Source of the DNA: Chitinophagaceae bacterium
GTDB taxonomy: Bacteria; Bacteroidota; Bacteroidia; Chitinophagales; Chitinophagaceae
Direction of reading: 5' to 3'
NCBI GenBank assembly: GCA_024103425.1
Contig: JAGFIS010000029.1
Span: forward strand, 212,511-276,510
Length of the DNA stretch: 64,000 nt
The notes below the pieces were generated by a model. That model was not told the origin of the DNA and made no database searches. It saw nothing but the letters and a program-made list of their open reading frames with translations. The position numbers were made by a program, and so were the translations under genes. This document shows, piece by piece, positions 43,440-52,173 of this stretch. Numbering within the stretch: the stretch's first letter is position 1; the number at the start of each line of letters is the position of its first letter.

Positions 43440-45167
43440 ATGACAAATTATTCGGCAGATATTCTTCCGCTTCCGAGGCATTTTCTTCCTAAAGACCTTA
43501 AGGTAACAGACTGGCAATCGATTGAGCCTTACTTTGATGATTTACTTTCTAGGCCTATTGAATCAAAAGAAGCTTTGGAGCAGTGGCTAAAGGATATGAG
43601 CGAGTTGGAAGCCGTAATTTCCGAAGATGTTTGCCGCAGGCAAATCAACATGACCTGCGATACAACCAACAAAGAATTTGAAGAAGCATTCAATTACTTT
43701 GTTTTGGAGATTCAACCTAAGATTCAGCCTTACGCATTCAAACTCAACCAGAAGCTGGTCGGCTCTACGTACACTCAACAGTTAGATAAAAAGAAATTTT
43801 TTACCTACCTGCGTTCTGTCCGCAGCAGTATCGAATTGTACCGGGAAGAAAACATTCCGATCAAAGCAGACCTCGGTGTGCTTCAGCAAAAATATGCGGC
43901 AATCACAGGGGCTATGACGGTAAATGTCAACGGGCAGGAATATACCCTGCAACAAGCTTCTAAGTTTTTTGAAAGTACTGACCGCACTCTGAGAGAAGAA
44001 GTGTATCGCAAGATTAATGAAAGAAGATTGCAGGATAAGGATGCGCTGAACGGACTCTTCAATCAACTCGTTGAGAAAAGGGATCAGGAAGCAAAGAACG
44101 TCGGGTTTGAAAATTACCGTGATTATAAATTCAAAGAACTGAATCGATTCGACTACACTAAGGAAGATTGTTTCAGTTTCCACGAAAGCGTGAAGAAGTA
44201 TGTGTTGCCTCTGGCTAATGAACTGTTACTTAAGAAGAGAGAAAAACTTCAGTTGGATACACTGCGTCCATGGGATACGGAAGCAGAACCCGAAGGGATA
44301 AAGCCACTGGCACCATTTAAGACAGGTGATGAGCTCGTAGAGAAAGCTATCGAATGTTTCACACTTGTGAAACCTTTCTTTGGCGATTGTCTGCGCACTA
44401 TGCGCAAGATGGGCAACCTCGACCTGGAAAGTCGTCAGGGCAAAGCACCCGGAGGGTACAATATGCCTTTGGCGGAGACAGGTGCACCATTCATCTTCAT
44501 GAATGCAGCAGGACAAATGCACGATGTCACTACAATGGTACACGAAGGTGGTCACGCTGTTCAGTCTTTCCTCACCCACGGTCTCGAACTTAGTGCCTTC
44601 AAAGAATACCCAATGGAGATTGCTGAAGTAGCGAGCATGGCAATGGAGCTCTTCAGTATGGATTACTGGCATGTGTTCTTCGATAATGTAGAAGAGCTTA
44701 AGCGTGCAAAGATTCATCAATTGGAAAGAGTCATTACACTCTTCCCCTGGATAGCGCTGATTGACAAGTTCCAGCACTGGATATACGCAAACCCGAAACA
44801 CACTTCCGAAGAGCGTGAAGCTGAGTGGGTACAACTGTTCAAAGATTTCACGGCTGATGCCATTGATTACTCCGGACTGGAAAAATACGTAGCCAACGGC
44901 TGGCAAAAGCAGTTACATCTCTTTGAGGTTCCGTTTTACTATATAGAATATGGCATTGCTCAATTAGGTGCCGTCGGCCTTTGGAAACAATACAAGACCG
45001 ATAAAGAGAAAGCTCTCGACAATTATATCTCTGCTCTCAGCCTGGGAGGTACCCGTACATTACCCGAGTTATACAACGCTGCAGGATTGAAATTTGATTT
45101 CTCCGGAGCGTACATCAAAGAGCTTATGGATTTCGTACACGAAGAGCTGAAGAAAATTGAAGGATAA
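43440..45167 (+). CDS. M3 family oligoendopeptidase F-like metallopeptidase
   Basis: A 575-residue cytosolic zinc peptidase that cleaves oligopeptides. The zinc site HEGGH lies at 368-372 (VHEGGHAVQSFL), and the third ligand Glu is expected in the downstream helix EYPMEIAEVASMAMEL. The N-terminal helical region and the C-terminal IALIDKFQHWIY...YANPKHTSEERE segment match the PepF/M3 oligoendopeptidase group. No signal peptide. It is preceded by the DUF5606 gene. Confidence 0.93.
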   Translation: MTNYSADILPLPRHFLPKDLKVTDWQSIEPYFDDLLSRPIESKEALEQWLKDMSELEAVISEDVCRRQINMTCDTTNKEFEEAFNYFVLEIQPKIQPYAFKLNQKLVGSTYTQQLDKKKFFTYLRSVRSSIELYREENIPIKADLGVLQQKYAAITGAMTVNVNGQEYTLQQASKFFESTDRTLREEVYRKINERRLQDKDALNGLFNQLVEKRDQEAKNVGFENYRDYKFKELNRFDYTKEDCFSFHESVKKYVLPLANELLLKKREKLQLDTLRPWDTEAEPEGIKPLAPFKTGDELVEKAIECFTLVKPFFGDCLRTMRKMGNLDLESRQGKAPGGYNMPLAETGAPFIFMNAAGQMHDVTTMVHEGGHAVQSFLTHGLELSAFKEYPMEIAEVASMAMELFSMDYWHVFFDNVEELKRAKIHQLERVITLFPWIALIDKFQHWIYANPKHTSEEREAEWVQLFKDFTADAIDYSGLEKYVANGWQKQLHLFEVPFYYIEYGIAQLGAVGLWKQYKTDKEKALDNYISALSLGGTRTLPELYNAAGLKFDFSGAYIKELMDFVHEELKKIEG

Positions 45168-45193
45168 AACATTCTACGTCAATTACCATCAAT

Positions 45194-45217
45194 AAAAAAG
45201 CCGCCTCGAAAGGCGGC
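45194..45217 (-). terminator. Intrinsic terminator of the ribonucleotide reductase gene
   Basis: GCCGCCT-CGAA-AGGCGGC is a perfect 7-base stem. On the minus strand it is followed by six T residues. It lies between converging genes and is 31 bases from the nrdJ stop; it may also stop the peptidase transcript. Confidence 0.85.
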
Positions 45218-45247
45218 TGATTATATATTCCCCTTAGATTTTTCCTT

Positions 45248-48200
45248 TTAGCTGCAACCCATGCTGTTACCGCAGTTCAAACACTTGTAGCAAGTACCAT
45301 TCCTGATGGTTATGTGTCCACAAACGTTACAGGAAGGTGCGTCGCTCTGCATGTTCTTCGATGCCTGGTTCACGATATCCTGCTGCAGGTCTCTTGAGGT
45401 GACTTCACCACTCTTACTGCCTTTTGCAGGAGAAACAGCGCCGGTAACTCTCATCTCGCTCAGTTCGGGCTTGCGCTCTCCAATGGTAGGAATATCTTCC
45501 TGCGGATGGGCCGGTTTAGCCGGTTCCTTCTGATCCAACACGTGTACCATATCAGTTCTTCCCAGGTATTCAAATGCCAGTACTCTGAACACAAAATCTA
45601 TAATAGAAGTTGCATTCTTAATGTTCGGATGTTGTACAATTCCCGAAGGCTCGAAGCGTGTGAAGGCAAACTTCTCAACGAATTCTTCCAGCGGAACCCC
45701 GTATTGAAGCCCGATAGAAATTGAAATCGCAAAGCAGTTGAGCATGCTGCGCATGGTAGCTCCTTCCTTCGCCATATCGATAAAGATTTCACCCAGGGTG
45801 CCATCACTGTATTCTCCTGTATGCAGGAAGATGGCCTGGCCATTAATCTTGGCCTTTTGGATAAATCCTTTACGTTTGGCCGGTAAGGATCTGCGTTCAA
45901 CGATTCTTGCCAGCTGACGCTTCAAGGAAGTGTCTTCGCTGTTTTGAACACGATGGTTGATTTCTTCAAGCAGGTCAGTAATGGTAAGCTTGCTCATATC
46001 CACGATATGAGGAGTTTCTTTCTCCGGCTCGGTTTCATTTTCCGGAGAGGTAGTTTTCTTTTTGTCGCTCTTATTGCTCAATGGCTGAGACAACTTAGAG
46101 CCGTCGCGGTAAAGGGCACATGCCTTAAGGCCTAGTTGCCAGCTCAGCTTGTAGGCATCAGCAATTTCATCTTCCGTAGCCTCGTTGGGCAGGTTGATGG
46201 TCTTGCTGATGGCCCCGCTGATAAAAGGCTGCACTACAGCCATCATGCGGATGTGACCGCTATAATGGATGTATCTCTCACCCTTTGTTCCACATTTGTT
46301 GGCACAGTCAAAAACGGGCAGGTGTTCTTCTTTAAGATATGGAGCTCCTTCCACAGTCATGGTTCCGCAGATGTAGGTGTTAGCTTCCTCAATCTGCTCA
46401 TCTGTGAATCCGAGCGCGTTCAGCATGCTCCATTCAAAGTCGTTGTACTGTTCAGCTTTGAAACCCAGTCTTTCTAAGCACTCTGTTCCGAGTGTGTACT
46501 TGTTGAATACAAAGCCGATTTCAAACGCAGTGCCCAGCATGTCTTCAAGGCGGTTTATTTCAGCATCTGTGAATCCTTTTTGCTTGAGTACTACATCATT
46601 GATATGAGGTGCTCCTTTGAAAGTCGCATGTCCTTTTGCATAATTTACAATTGCATCAATCTCTTGTTCACTGTATTTCAAATTTCTCAACGCTTGCGGT
46701 ACACTGTTGTTGATGATTTTGAAATATCCGCCTCCGCTGAGTTTCTTGAACTTCACCAATGCGAAATCGGGTTCTACCCCTGTAGTATCACAATCCATCA
46801 CCAGACCAATGGTTCCGGTCGGAGCGATAGCTGTGGTTTGTGCATTACGATAACCGTATTTCTCACCCATCTGAACAGCTTCGTCCCAAACACGGGCCGC
46901 TGCTTTCAGCAAGTAGTCGGGGCAATACTTCGCGTTGATTCCCTGGGGTTTGATTTCCAGACCTTCGTATGCATCGGCTGCATCGTATGCTGCTGCACGG
47001 TGATTGCGCATTACACGCATCATGTGCTCTTTATTCTCTTCGTATTTGCTGAAAGTGCCGAGATACTTAGCCATCTCTGCTGATGTCTTGTAGGCAGCAC
47101 CGGTCATGATAGCTGAAACAGCTCCTGCAAATCCGCGGGCTTCATCGCTGTCGTACGGAACACCACTGATCATCAGGATGGTTCCAAGGTTGGCAAATCC
47201 TAATCCGAGGGTTCTGTAGTCATAACTCAACTGAGCTACTTCCTTGCTCGGAAACTGAGCCATCAATACAGAGATTTCAAGTACTACTGTCCAGAGTCTA
47301 GCTGTGTACTCCAGGCCTTCTACGTCGAGTGTGTTACTCTTCTCGTCAAAGAATTTACGCAGGTTTACTGATGCGAGGTTACAAGCGGTGTTGTCAAGGA
47401 ACATATATTCACTGCACGGATTGCTCGCGCGAATGCGTCCGCCTTCCGGGCAGGTATGCCACTCGTTGATAGTAGTATCGTATTGAGTACCTGGATCAGC
47501 ACAACGCCATGCTGCATAGTTGATATCTTTCCACAGCTTTCTGGCTTTTACTTTCTTCATCACATGACCATCACCCCTGGCCTTCAGTTCCCAGTCGCCG
47601 TCTTCTTCCAGTACTTTAAAAAATTCATTAGGTATTCTTACGGAGTTATTGCTGTTTTGTCCACTTACTGTTCTGTAAGCCTCTCCTTCATAATCGCTCG
47701 GATAACCTGCTGCAATCAGGGCAGCTACTTTATTTTCTTCTTCAACTTTCCAGTTTACAAAAGCTTCAATCTCCGGATGATCCAAATCGAGGCACACCAT
47801 CTTTGCAGCTCTCCTCGTTGTACCTCCGCTCTTAATAGCGCCGGCTGCACGGTCTCCGATTTTCAGGAAGCTCATCAGTCCGCTCGATGTTCCGCCTCCA
47901 CTTAATCTTTCCCCTTCTCCGCGGATACTGCTGAAATTGGTACCTACGCCGCTGCCATACTTGAAGATTCTTGCTTCGCGCACCCAGAGGTCCATGATAC
48001 CACCCGCGTTTACCAGATCATCATTCACGCTCAGAATAAAGCATGCGTGTGGTTGAGGGCGCTCGTATGCTGAAGTAGACTCTTTCAGTTTGCCATCGAT
48101 GGGATCCACGTAATAGTGCCCCTGAGGCTTACCGGTGATTCCATATACCTCATGCAATCCTGTATTAAACCATTGCGGTGAATTAGGAACGCATCCCTGA

Positions 48201-48583
48201 TTGAGAATACTGTAAACTAATTCATCATAAAATATCTGAGCATCTCTTTTAGTTGCAAAATATCCATAACGATCACCCCATACACGCCAGCACTCCGCCA
48301 TACGATGAGCCACCTGCTTAATTGAGGTTTCTCTTCCCAGTGATCCGTCGGGCTGAGGCACTCCGGCCTTTCGGAAATATTTCTGAGCTAATATATCTGT
48401 AGCGATCTGGCTCCATTGAGCAGGAACTTCTACATTGTTGATTTGAAAAATAACTTCTCCTGAGGGGTTCTTGATTACAGAAGTACGGTATTCATAGTGA
48501 AACAGATCAAAAGGTGAAGTTCCGTCCTTTGTAAACTGCCGTTTAAAAGTCAAACCTCCCTTCGTGCTTTGTGTGCCTGGCAT
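45248..48583 (-). CDS. nrdJ: Adenosylcobalamin-dependent (class II) ribonucleoside-diphosphate reductase
   Basis: A 1111-residue enzyme making deoxyribonucleotides with a B12-derived radical. It has NSPQWFNTGLHEVYG near the N-terminus, the specificity-loop region (FKYGSGVGTNFSSIRG), the catalytic NPCSE motif (NPCSEYMFLDNTACNLASVN), a TSCPD-type domain at about 880-1000 (ATMRSMLNCFAISISIG) and a C-terminal zinc-ribbon-like tail with CNVCGH and CYKCLNCG. The tail cysteines probably relay reducing power. No partner subunit is needed. Its presence implies cobalamin use or uptake in this organism. An inverted repeat lies in the leader. Confidence 0.95.
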   Translation of the reverse strand: MPGTQSTKGGLTFKRQFTKDGTSPFDLFHYEYRTSVIKNPSGEVIFQINNVEVPAQWSQIATDILAQKYFRKAGVPQPDGSLGRETSIKQVAHRMAECWRVWGDRYGYFATKRDAQIFYDELVYSILNQGCVPNSPQWFNTGLHEVYGITGKPQGHYYVDPIDGKLKESTSAYERPQPHACFILSVNDDLVNAGGIMDLWVREARIFKYGSGVGTNFSSIRGEGERLSGGGTSSGLMSFLKIGDRAAGAIKSGGTTRRAAKMVCLDLDHPEIEAFVNWKVEEENKVAALIAAGYPSDYEGEAYRTVSGQNSNNSVRIPNEFFKVLEEDGDWELKARGDGHVMKKVKARKLWKDINYAAWRCADPGTQYDTTINEWHTCPEGGRIRASNPCSEYMFLDNTACNLASVNLRKFFDEKSNTLDVEGLEYTARLWTVVLEISVLMAQFPSKEVAQLSYDYRTLGLGFANLGTILMISGVPYDSDEARGFAGAVSAIMTGAAYKTSAEMAKYLGTFSKYEENKEHMMRVMRNHRAAAYDAADAYEGLEIKPQGINAKYCPDYLLKAAARVWDEAVQMGEKYGYRNAQTTAIAPTGTIGLVMDCDTTGVEPDFALVKFKKLSGGGYFKIINNSVPQALRNLKYSEQEIDAIVNYAKGHATFKGAPHINDVVLKQKGFTDAEINRLEDMLGTAFEIGFVFNKYTLGTECLERLGFKAEQYNDFEWSMLNALGFTDEQIEEANTYICGTMTVEGAPYLKEEHLPVFDCANKCGTKGERYIHYSGHIRMMAVVQPFISGAISKTINLPNEATEDEIADAYKLSWQLGLKACALYRDGSKLSQPLSNKSDKKKTTSPENETEPEKETPHIVDMSKLTITDLLEEINHRVQNSEDTSLKRQLARIVERRSLPAKRKGFIQKAKINGQAIFLHTGEYSDGTLGEIFIDMAKEGATMRSMLNCFAISISIGLQYGVPLEEFVEKFAFTRFEPSGIVQHPNIKNATSIIDFVFRVLAFEYLGRTDMVHVLDQKEPAKPAHPQEDIPTIGERKPELSEMRVTGAVSPAKGSKSGEVTSRDLQQDIVNQASKNMQSDAPSCNVCGHITIRNGTCYKCLNCGNSMGCS

Positions 48584-48616
48584 TGAGTCTCTGGTATTTT
48601 AAAGGTGAAAAAAATA

Positions 48617-48634
48617 ATCGGATCAGCGTCCGAT
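48617..48634 (-). promoter_or_regulatory. Hairpin in the nrdJ leader
   Basis: ATCGGA-TCAGCG-TCCGAT is a 6-base inverted repeat 34 bases upstream of the nrdJ ATG. On the minus strand it is followed by TATTTTTTT, giving an attenuator-like shape. No cobalamin-riboswitch features were recognised around it. Confidence 0.4.
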
Positions 48635-48756
48635 CGGAAGGCGAATATATTTTCTAAAACTCAGATAACCTTTCCATAAATATCAACAGGCTGTGGATAA
48701 GAACCTTTTATTTTTCGGAACGCAACACAGGTCTGAAAAATCGATGTGCAAAAAAT

Positions 48757-48764
48757 TACATTTG
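48757..48764 (+). promoter_or_regulatory. -7 box upstream of dtd
   Basis: TACATTTG is an exact TAnnTTTG match ending 36 bases before the dtd ATG; no clear -33 element. Confidence 0.45.
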
Positions 48765-48800
48765 TAAAAATCAAGTCAGATTTTTGAAAAATTTTTAGTA

Positions 48801-49253
48801 ATGAGGTTAGTTATTCAAAGAGTATCAGAAGCGTCAGTTTCAATAGATCAGAAAGTCAAATCATCTATCGGAGCGGGGATGCTGATCCTCGCCGGAATTG
48901 AGAATGAAGATACAGACGAAGATATCGAATGGCTCTCTAAAAAAGTAGTCAATCTGCGTATCTTCGATGATGAACAAAAGGTGCCCAACCTTTCACTGCT
49001 CGACACAAAAGGGGAGATACTACTGATCAGCCAGTTTACACTACACGCGATGGTAAAAAAGGGCAACAGACCTTCATATATCAAAGCCGCAAAACCTGAG
49101 GTTGCCATACCACTGTATGAAAAATTAATTGAACAGTTGCAGAGAGATCTCGGTAAACCCATCGCAACAGGAAGTTTCGGTGCTGAAATGAAAGTGAGTT
49201 TGGTTAATGACGGCCCCTTTACTATTTGGATTGACTCCAAACGTAGAGAATAA
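48801..49253 (+). CDS. dtd: D-aminoacyl-tRNA deacylase
   Basis: A 150-residue enzyme that removes D-amino acids (and glycine from tRNA-Ala) mischarged onto tRNA. The two active-site motifs are present: ISQFTLHA (SQFTL, about residues 75-80) and NDGPFTIW (the Gly-Pro pair of the GPxT motif, about 136-143). The native N-terminus MRLVIQRVSEASVSI fixes the start, and length matches the family. Confidence 0.95.
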   Translation: MRLVIQRVSEASVSIDQKVKSSIGAGMLILAGIENEDTDEDIEWLSKKVVNLRIFDDEQKVPNLSLLDTKGEILLISQFTLHAMVKKGNRPSYIKAAKPEVAIPLYEKLIEQLQRDLGKPIATGSFGAEMKVSLVNDGPFTIWIDSKRRE

Positions 49254-49377
49254 GCGACTTTGAGGGAGATTTAATATTCCACCAAATTACCAACTCCATT
49301 TTCAGCCGTACTCATTTCCGGAAGCAAATCGATTTAAAATAACATAATTAGCTTTAACGCTTTTAAACAAATTTCCA

Positions 49378-51654
49378 ATGAGGTTTTTTAAGATTATTTT
49401 ATTTGCTCTGTTAATTATTTTCAACTCATCTTCTGCACAGGATCCGGTTGATTATGTTAACCCCCTGATGGGTACACAATCTACTTTTGCATTATCTAAC
49501 GGTAATACATACCCTGCCATTGGTTTGCCGTGGGGTATGAATCTGTGGACACCCCAGACCGGTAAGATGGGAGACGGATGGGCATATCAATATACAGCCA
49601 ATAAAATCGCGGGCTTTAAACAAACACACCAACCCTCGCCATGGATGAATGACTATGGCTATTTCTCCATTATGCCTGCTACAGGAAAACTAGTTTTCAG
49701 TGAGGCAGACAGAGCAAGCTGGTTCTCTCATAAAACAGAAATAGCCCAACCACATTATTACAAAGTGTATCTCGCCGATGCAGACGTCACTACTGAAATT
49801 ACACCGACAGAAAGAGCCGCAAGATTTCGCTTTACTTTTCCAAAGACAGATAGCGCCTGTGTTATCATTGATGCGATCGATAAAGGATCTTATGTAAAAA
49901 TCCTTCCATCAGAAAATAAGATCATAGGATACAGCACACGAAACAGCGGAAGTGTACCGGATGACTTCAAAATGTATTTTGTCATTCAATTTGATCGTCC
50001 TTTTGACTACGAATCCACTTGGGATAAAGACCACTTCTCCGATAGAGTCGAGATGCAAAGCGAGCACGCAGGTGCGGTGGTAGGTTTTAAGAATTTAAAA
50101 CGAGGTGATATTATTAATGCTAAAGTAGCTTCGTCTTTCATCAGTTTTGATCAGGCAGAAAGGAACCTGCAAACTGAAATTGGTAATAAAGACTTTGAAA
50201 CAGTAAAATCAGAGGGCAGGGCTATCTGGAACAATATTCTTGGAAGGGTAAAAGTTTCAGGAGGCAGCGACGAACAACTACGCACCTTCTACTCCTGCCT
50301 CTACCGTATGGTTTTCTTTCCTTTGAAAATGTATGAGAAAAATGCAGAAGGAAATATTGTGCACTATAGCCCTTACACCGGTAAAACAGAGCCGGGATAT
50401 AAATTTGCAGGCACAGGATTCTGGGACACTTTCCGGGCGTTGTACCCTTTTTTGAATCTCGTGTATCCATCAATGGTAGTGGAGATGCAGAAAGGGTTGA
50501 TCAGCGACTTTAAAGAAGGAGGCTGGTTACCTGAATGGTCATCTCCCGGCTATCGGGGTATCATGGTGGGGAACAATTCGGCTTCTGTAGTAGCTGAAGC
50601 GTATTTGAAAGGAGCAAGAGGATATGATATTGAAACACTATGGCAGGCACTCGTTCACGGTGCTAATAACGATGGCCCGCACGCAACAGGAAGAAAGGGT
50701 GTAGAGTACTACAACAGACTTGGCTATGTCCCCAACAACGTAAAGATCAGTGAGAATGTAGCACGCTCATTGGAATATGCTTATGATGATTATGCTATTT
50801 ATGCACTTGGGAAAGCATTAGGTAAACCGGAATCGGAAGTAGGCATTTATAAACAGAGGGCCTCTAACTTCAAAAAATTGTTTGATCCTGAACATCTGTT
50901 AATGCGCCCTAAGAATGAGGACGGCACCTTCACCTCCCCCTTCAATCCCTACTCATGGGGCGGCGCTTTTACTGAAGGAAATAGCTGGCATTATTCGTGG
51001 AGCGTCTTTCAGGACATCAAAGGACTGAAAGAACTGATGGGCGGAGACGAAATGTTTGTCAGAATGCTCGATTCTGTCTTCATTATGCCTCCTGATTTTG
51101 GCGACTACTCTTATTACGGGACAGTCATCCACGAGATGCGCGAAATGCAAATCACGGGAATGGGACAATATGCTCACGGCAACCAGCCCATTCAACACAT
51201 GATTTATCTCTACAACTACGCCGGCCAGCCATGGAAAACACAGTATTGGGCGAGAGAGGTAATGGACAAACTCTATAACTCAGGCCCGGAGGGTTATTGC
51301 GGTGATGAAGACAACGGTCAAACATCTGCATGGTATGTCTTTTCTGCTTTGGGGTTCTACCCCGTCACGCCGGCAAGCACTCAATATGTGCTTGGAGCAC
51401 CATTGTTCAAAAAAACAGAAATCACTTTTGAGAACGGCAAGAAACTTACGATCAACGCACCGGAAAACAACAGTAAGAACCGCTACGTAAAATCGTTGAA
51501 GATCAACGATAAGATCAGTACCAAGAATTACCTCGAACACTTTGAATTATTAAACGGTGGTAAGCTGGACTTCGGGATGACCGATCAACCTGATAAAGTG
51601 AGAGGAACAAAAGAATCTGATTATCCGTTCTCAATGAGTGATAATCAGCGTTAA
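49378..51654 (+). CDS. GH92 family alpha-mannosidase
   Basis: A 758-residue exported glycoside hydrolase. Signal peptide MRFFKIILFALLIIFNSSSAQ; then the GH92 N-terminal beta-sandwich (DPVDYVNPLMGTQSTF, KIAGFKQTHQPSPWMNDYG) and an (alpha/alpha)6 catalytic domain (GTGFWDTFRALYPFLNLVYP, GNSWHYSWSVFQDIKGL, GNQPIQHMIYLYNYAG, GDEDNGQTSAWYVFSALGFY). GH92 enzymes are calcium-dependent exo-mannosidases acting on N-glycans and related mannans. The signal peptide has no Cys lipobox, so it is periplasmic or secreted. It is not flanked by SusCD. Confidence 0.93.
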   Translation: MRFFKIILFALLIIFNSSSAQDPVDYVNPLMGTQSTFALSNGNTYPAIGLPWGMNLWTPQTGKMGDGWAYQYTANKIAGFKQTHQPSPWMNDYGYFSIMPATGKLVFSEADRASWFSHKTEIAQPHYYKVYLADADVTTEITPTERAARFRFTFPKTDSACVIIDAIDKGSYVKILPSENKIIGYSTRNSGSVPDDFKMYFVIQFDRPFDYESTWDKDHFSDRVEMQSEHAGAVVGFKNLKRGDIINAKVASSFISFDQAERNLQTEIGNKDFETVKSEGRAIWNNILGRVKVSGGSDEQLRTFYSCLYRMVFFPLKMYEKNAEGNIVHYSPYTGKTEPGYKFAGTGFWDTFRALYPFLNLVYPSMVVEMQKGLISDFKEGGWLPEWSSPGYRGIMVGNNSASVVAEAYLKGARGYDIETLWQALVHGANNDGPHATGRKGVEYYNRLGYVPNNVKISENVARSLEYAYDDYAIYALGKALGKPESEVGIYKQRASNFKKLFDPEHLLMRPKNEDGTFTSPFNPYSWGGAFTEGNSWHYSWSVFQDIKGLKELMGGDEMFVRMLDSVFIMPPDFGDYSYYGTVIHEMREMQITGMGQYAHGNQPIQHMIYLYNYAGQPWKTQYWAREVMDKLYNSGPEGYCGDEDNGQTSAWYVFSALGFYPVTPASTQYVLGAPLFKKTEITFENGKKLTINAPENNSKNRYVKSLKINDKISTKNYLEHFELLNGGKLDFGMTDQPDKVRGTKESDYPFSMSDNQR

Positions 51655-51657
51655 TCA

Positions 51658-52140
51658 TTAGAGAGCATTGGTCCCCCAATTTTTAAAGGGATTCACGGCA
51701 AGATTGGCATTGTAATATCGCTGGTCATCAGAAACCTCCTTGTCAATCCAATCAGGTTTTACAAATTCTTCATCTTCTGATGTCAGTTCTATTTCGGCCA
51801 TCAGCAGGCCTTCATTATCTCCGTGGAATTCATCTACCTCCCACAATTTTCCTGAGACCATTATTTTATATCGAACCTTTGATATAACATTATCACAAAA
51901 GCGATCAATTAGTTCTTCTGCTTCCTCTGCCGGAATGCTGTATTCATATTCCTTTCTGCTGATTCCTTCAGACCTGCCTTTGATTGTGATAAACCCGCCT
52001 GAGCCTTTTACTCTGATACGCACGATCTTTTCCGGAGCTGACAGGAGATAACCTTGCTTAACAGAAATCACGACAGGCTTTTCAACCCTGCCCCACTCCT
52101 GCTTATTCACCAAAAACTTTCTTTCTATTTCTACTCCCAT
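51658..52140 (-). CDS. CYTH domain protein (triphosphate tunnel metalloenzyme family)
   Basis: A 160-residue cytosolic protein of the CYTH superfamily (adenylate cyclase class IV/thiamine triphosphatase fold). The N-terminal ExExK signature reads VEIERKFLV (Glu4, Glu6, Lys8). Further strands carry the expected basic and acidic residues of the tunnel (RIRVKGSGGFITIKGR, LWEVDEFHGDNEGLLMAEIEL). The family hydrolyses inorganic or nucleoside triphosphates; tripolyphosphatase activity is most likely for the bacterial type. It ends 3 bases from the stop of the converging GH92 gene. Confidence 0.88.
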   Translation of the reverse strand: MGVEIERKFLVNKQEWGRVEKPVVISVKQGYLLSAPEKIVRIRVKGSGGFITIKGRSEGISRKEYEYSIPAEEAEELIDRFCDNVISKVRYKIMVSGKLWEVDEFHGDNEGLLMAEIELTSEDEEFVKPDWIDKEVSDDQRYYNANLAVNPFKNWGTNAL

Positions 52141-52173
52141 AATTTTAGACTTATCAACTTTTTGGCCAAAGAA

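Noticed and set aside
46580..47083. Long open frame opposite nrdJ
   Set aside because: It lies entirely inside the strongly supported nrdJ gene and encodes a Cys/Ile/Phe-rich sequence with no recognisable domain.
48584..48700. Cobalamin riboswitch before the B12-dependent reductase
   Set aside because: The leader is short and I could not recognise the B12 box or the multi-stem layout; only a small inverted repeat was found.
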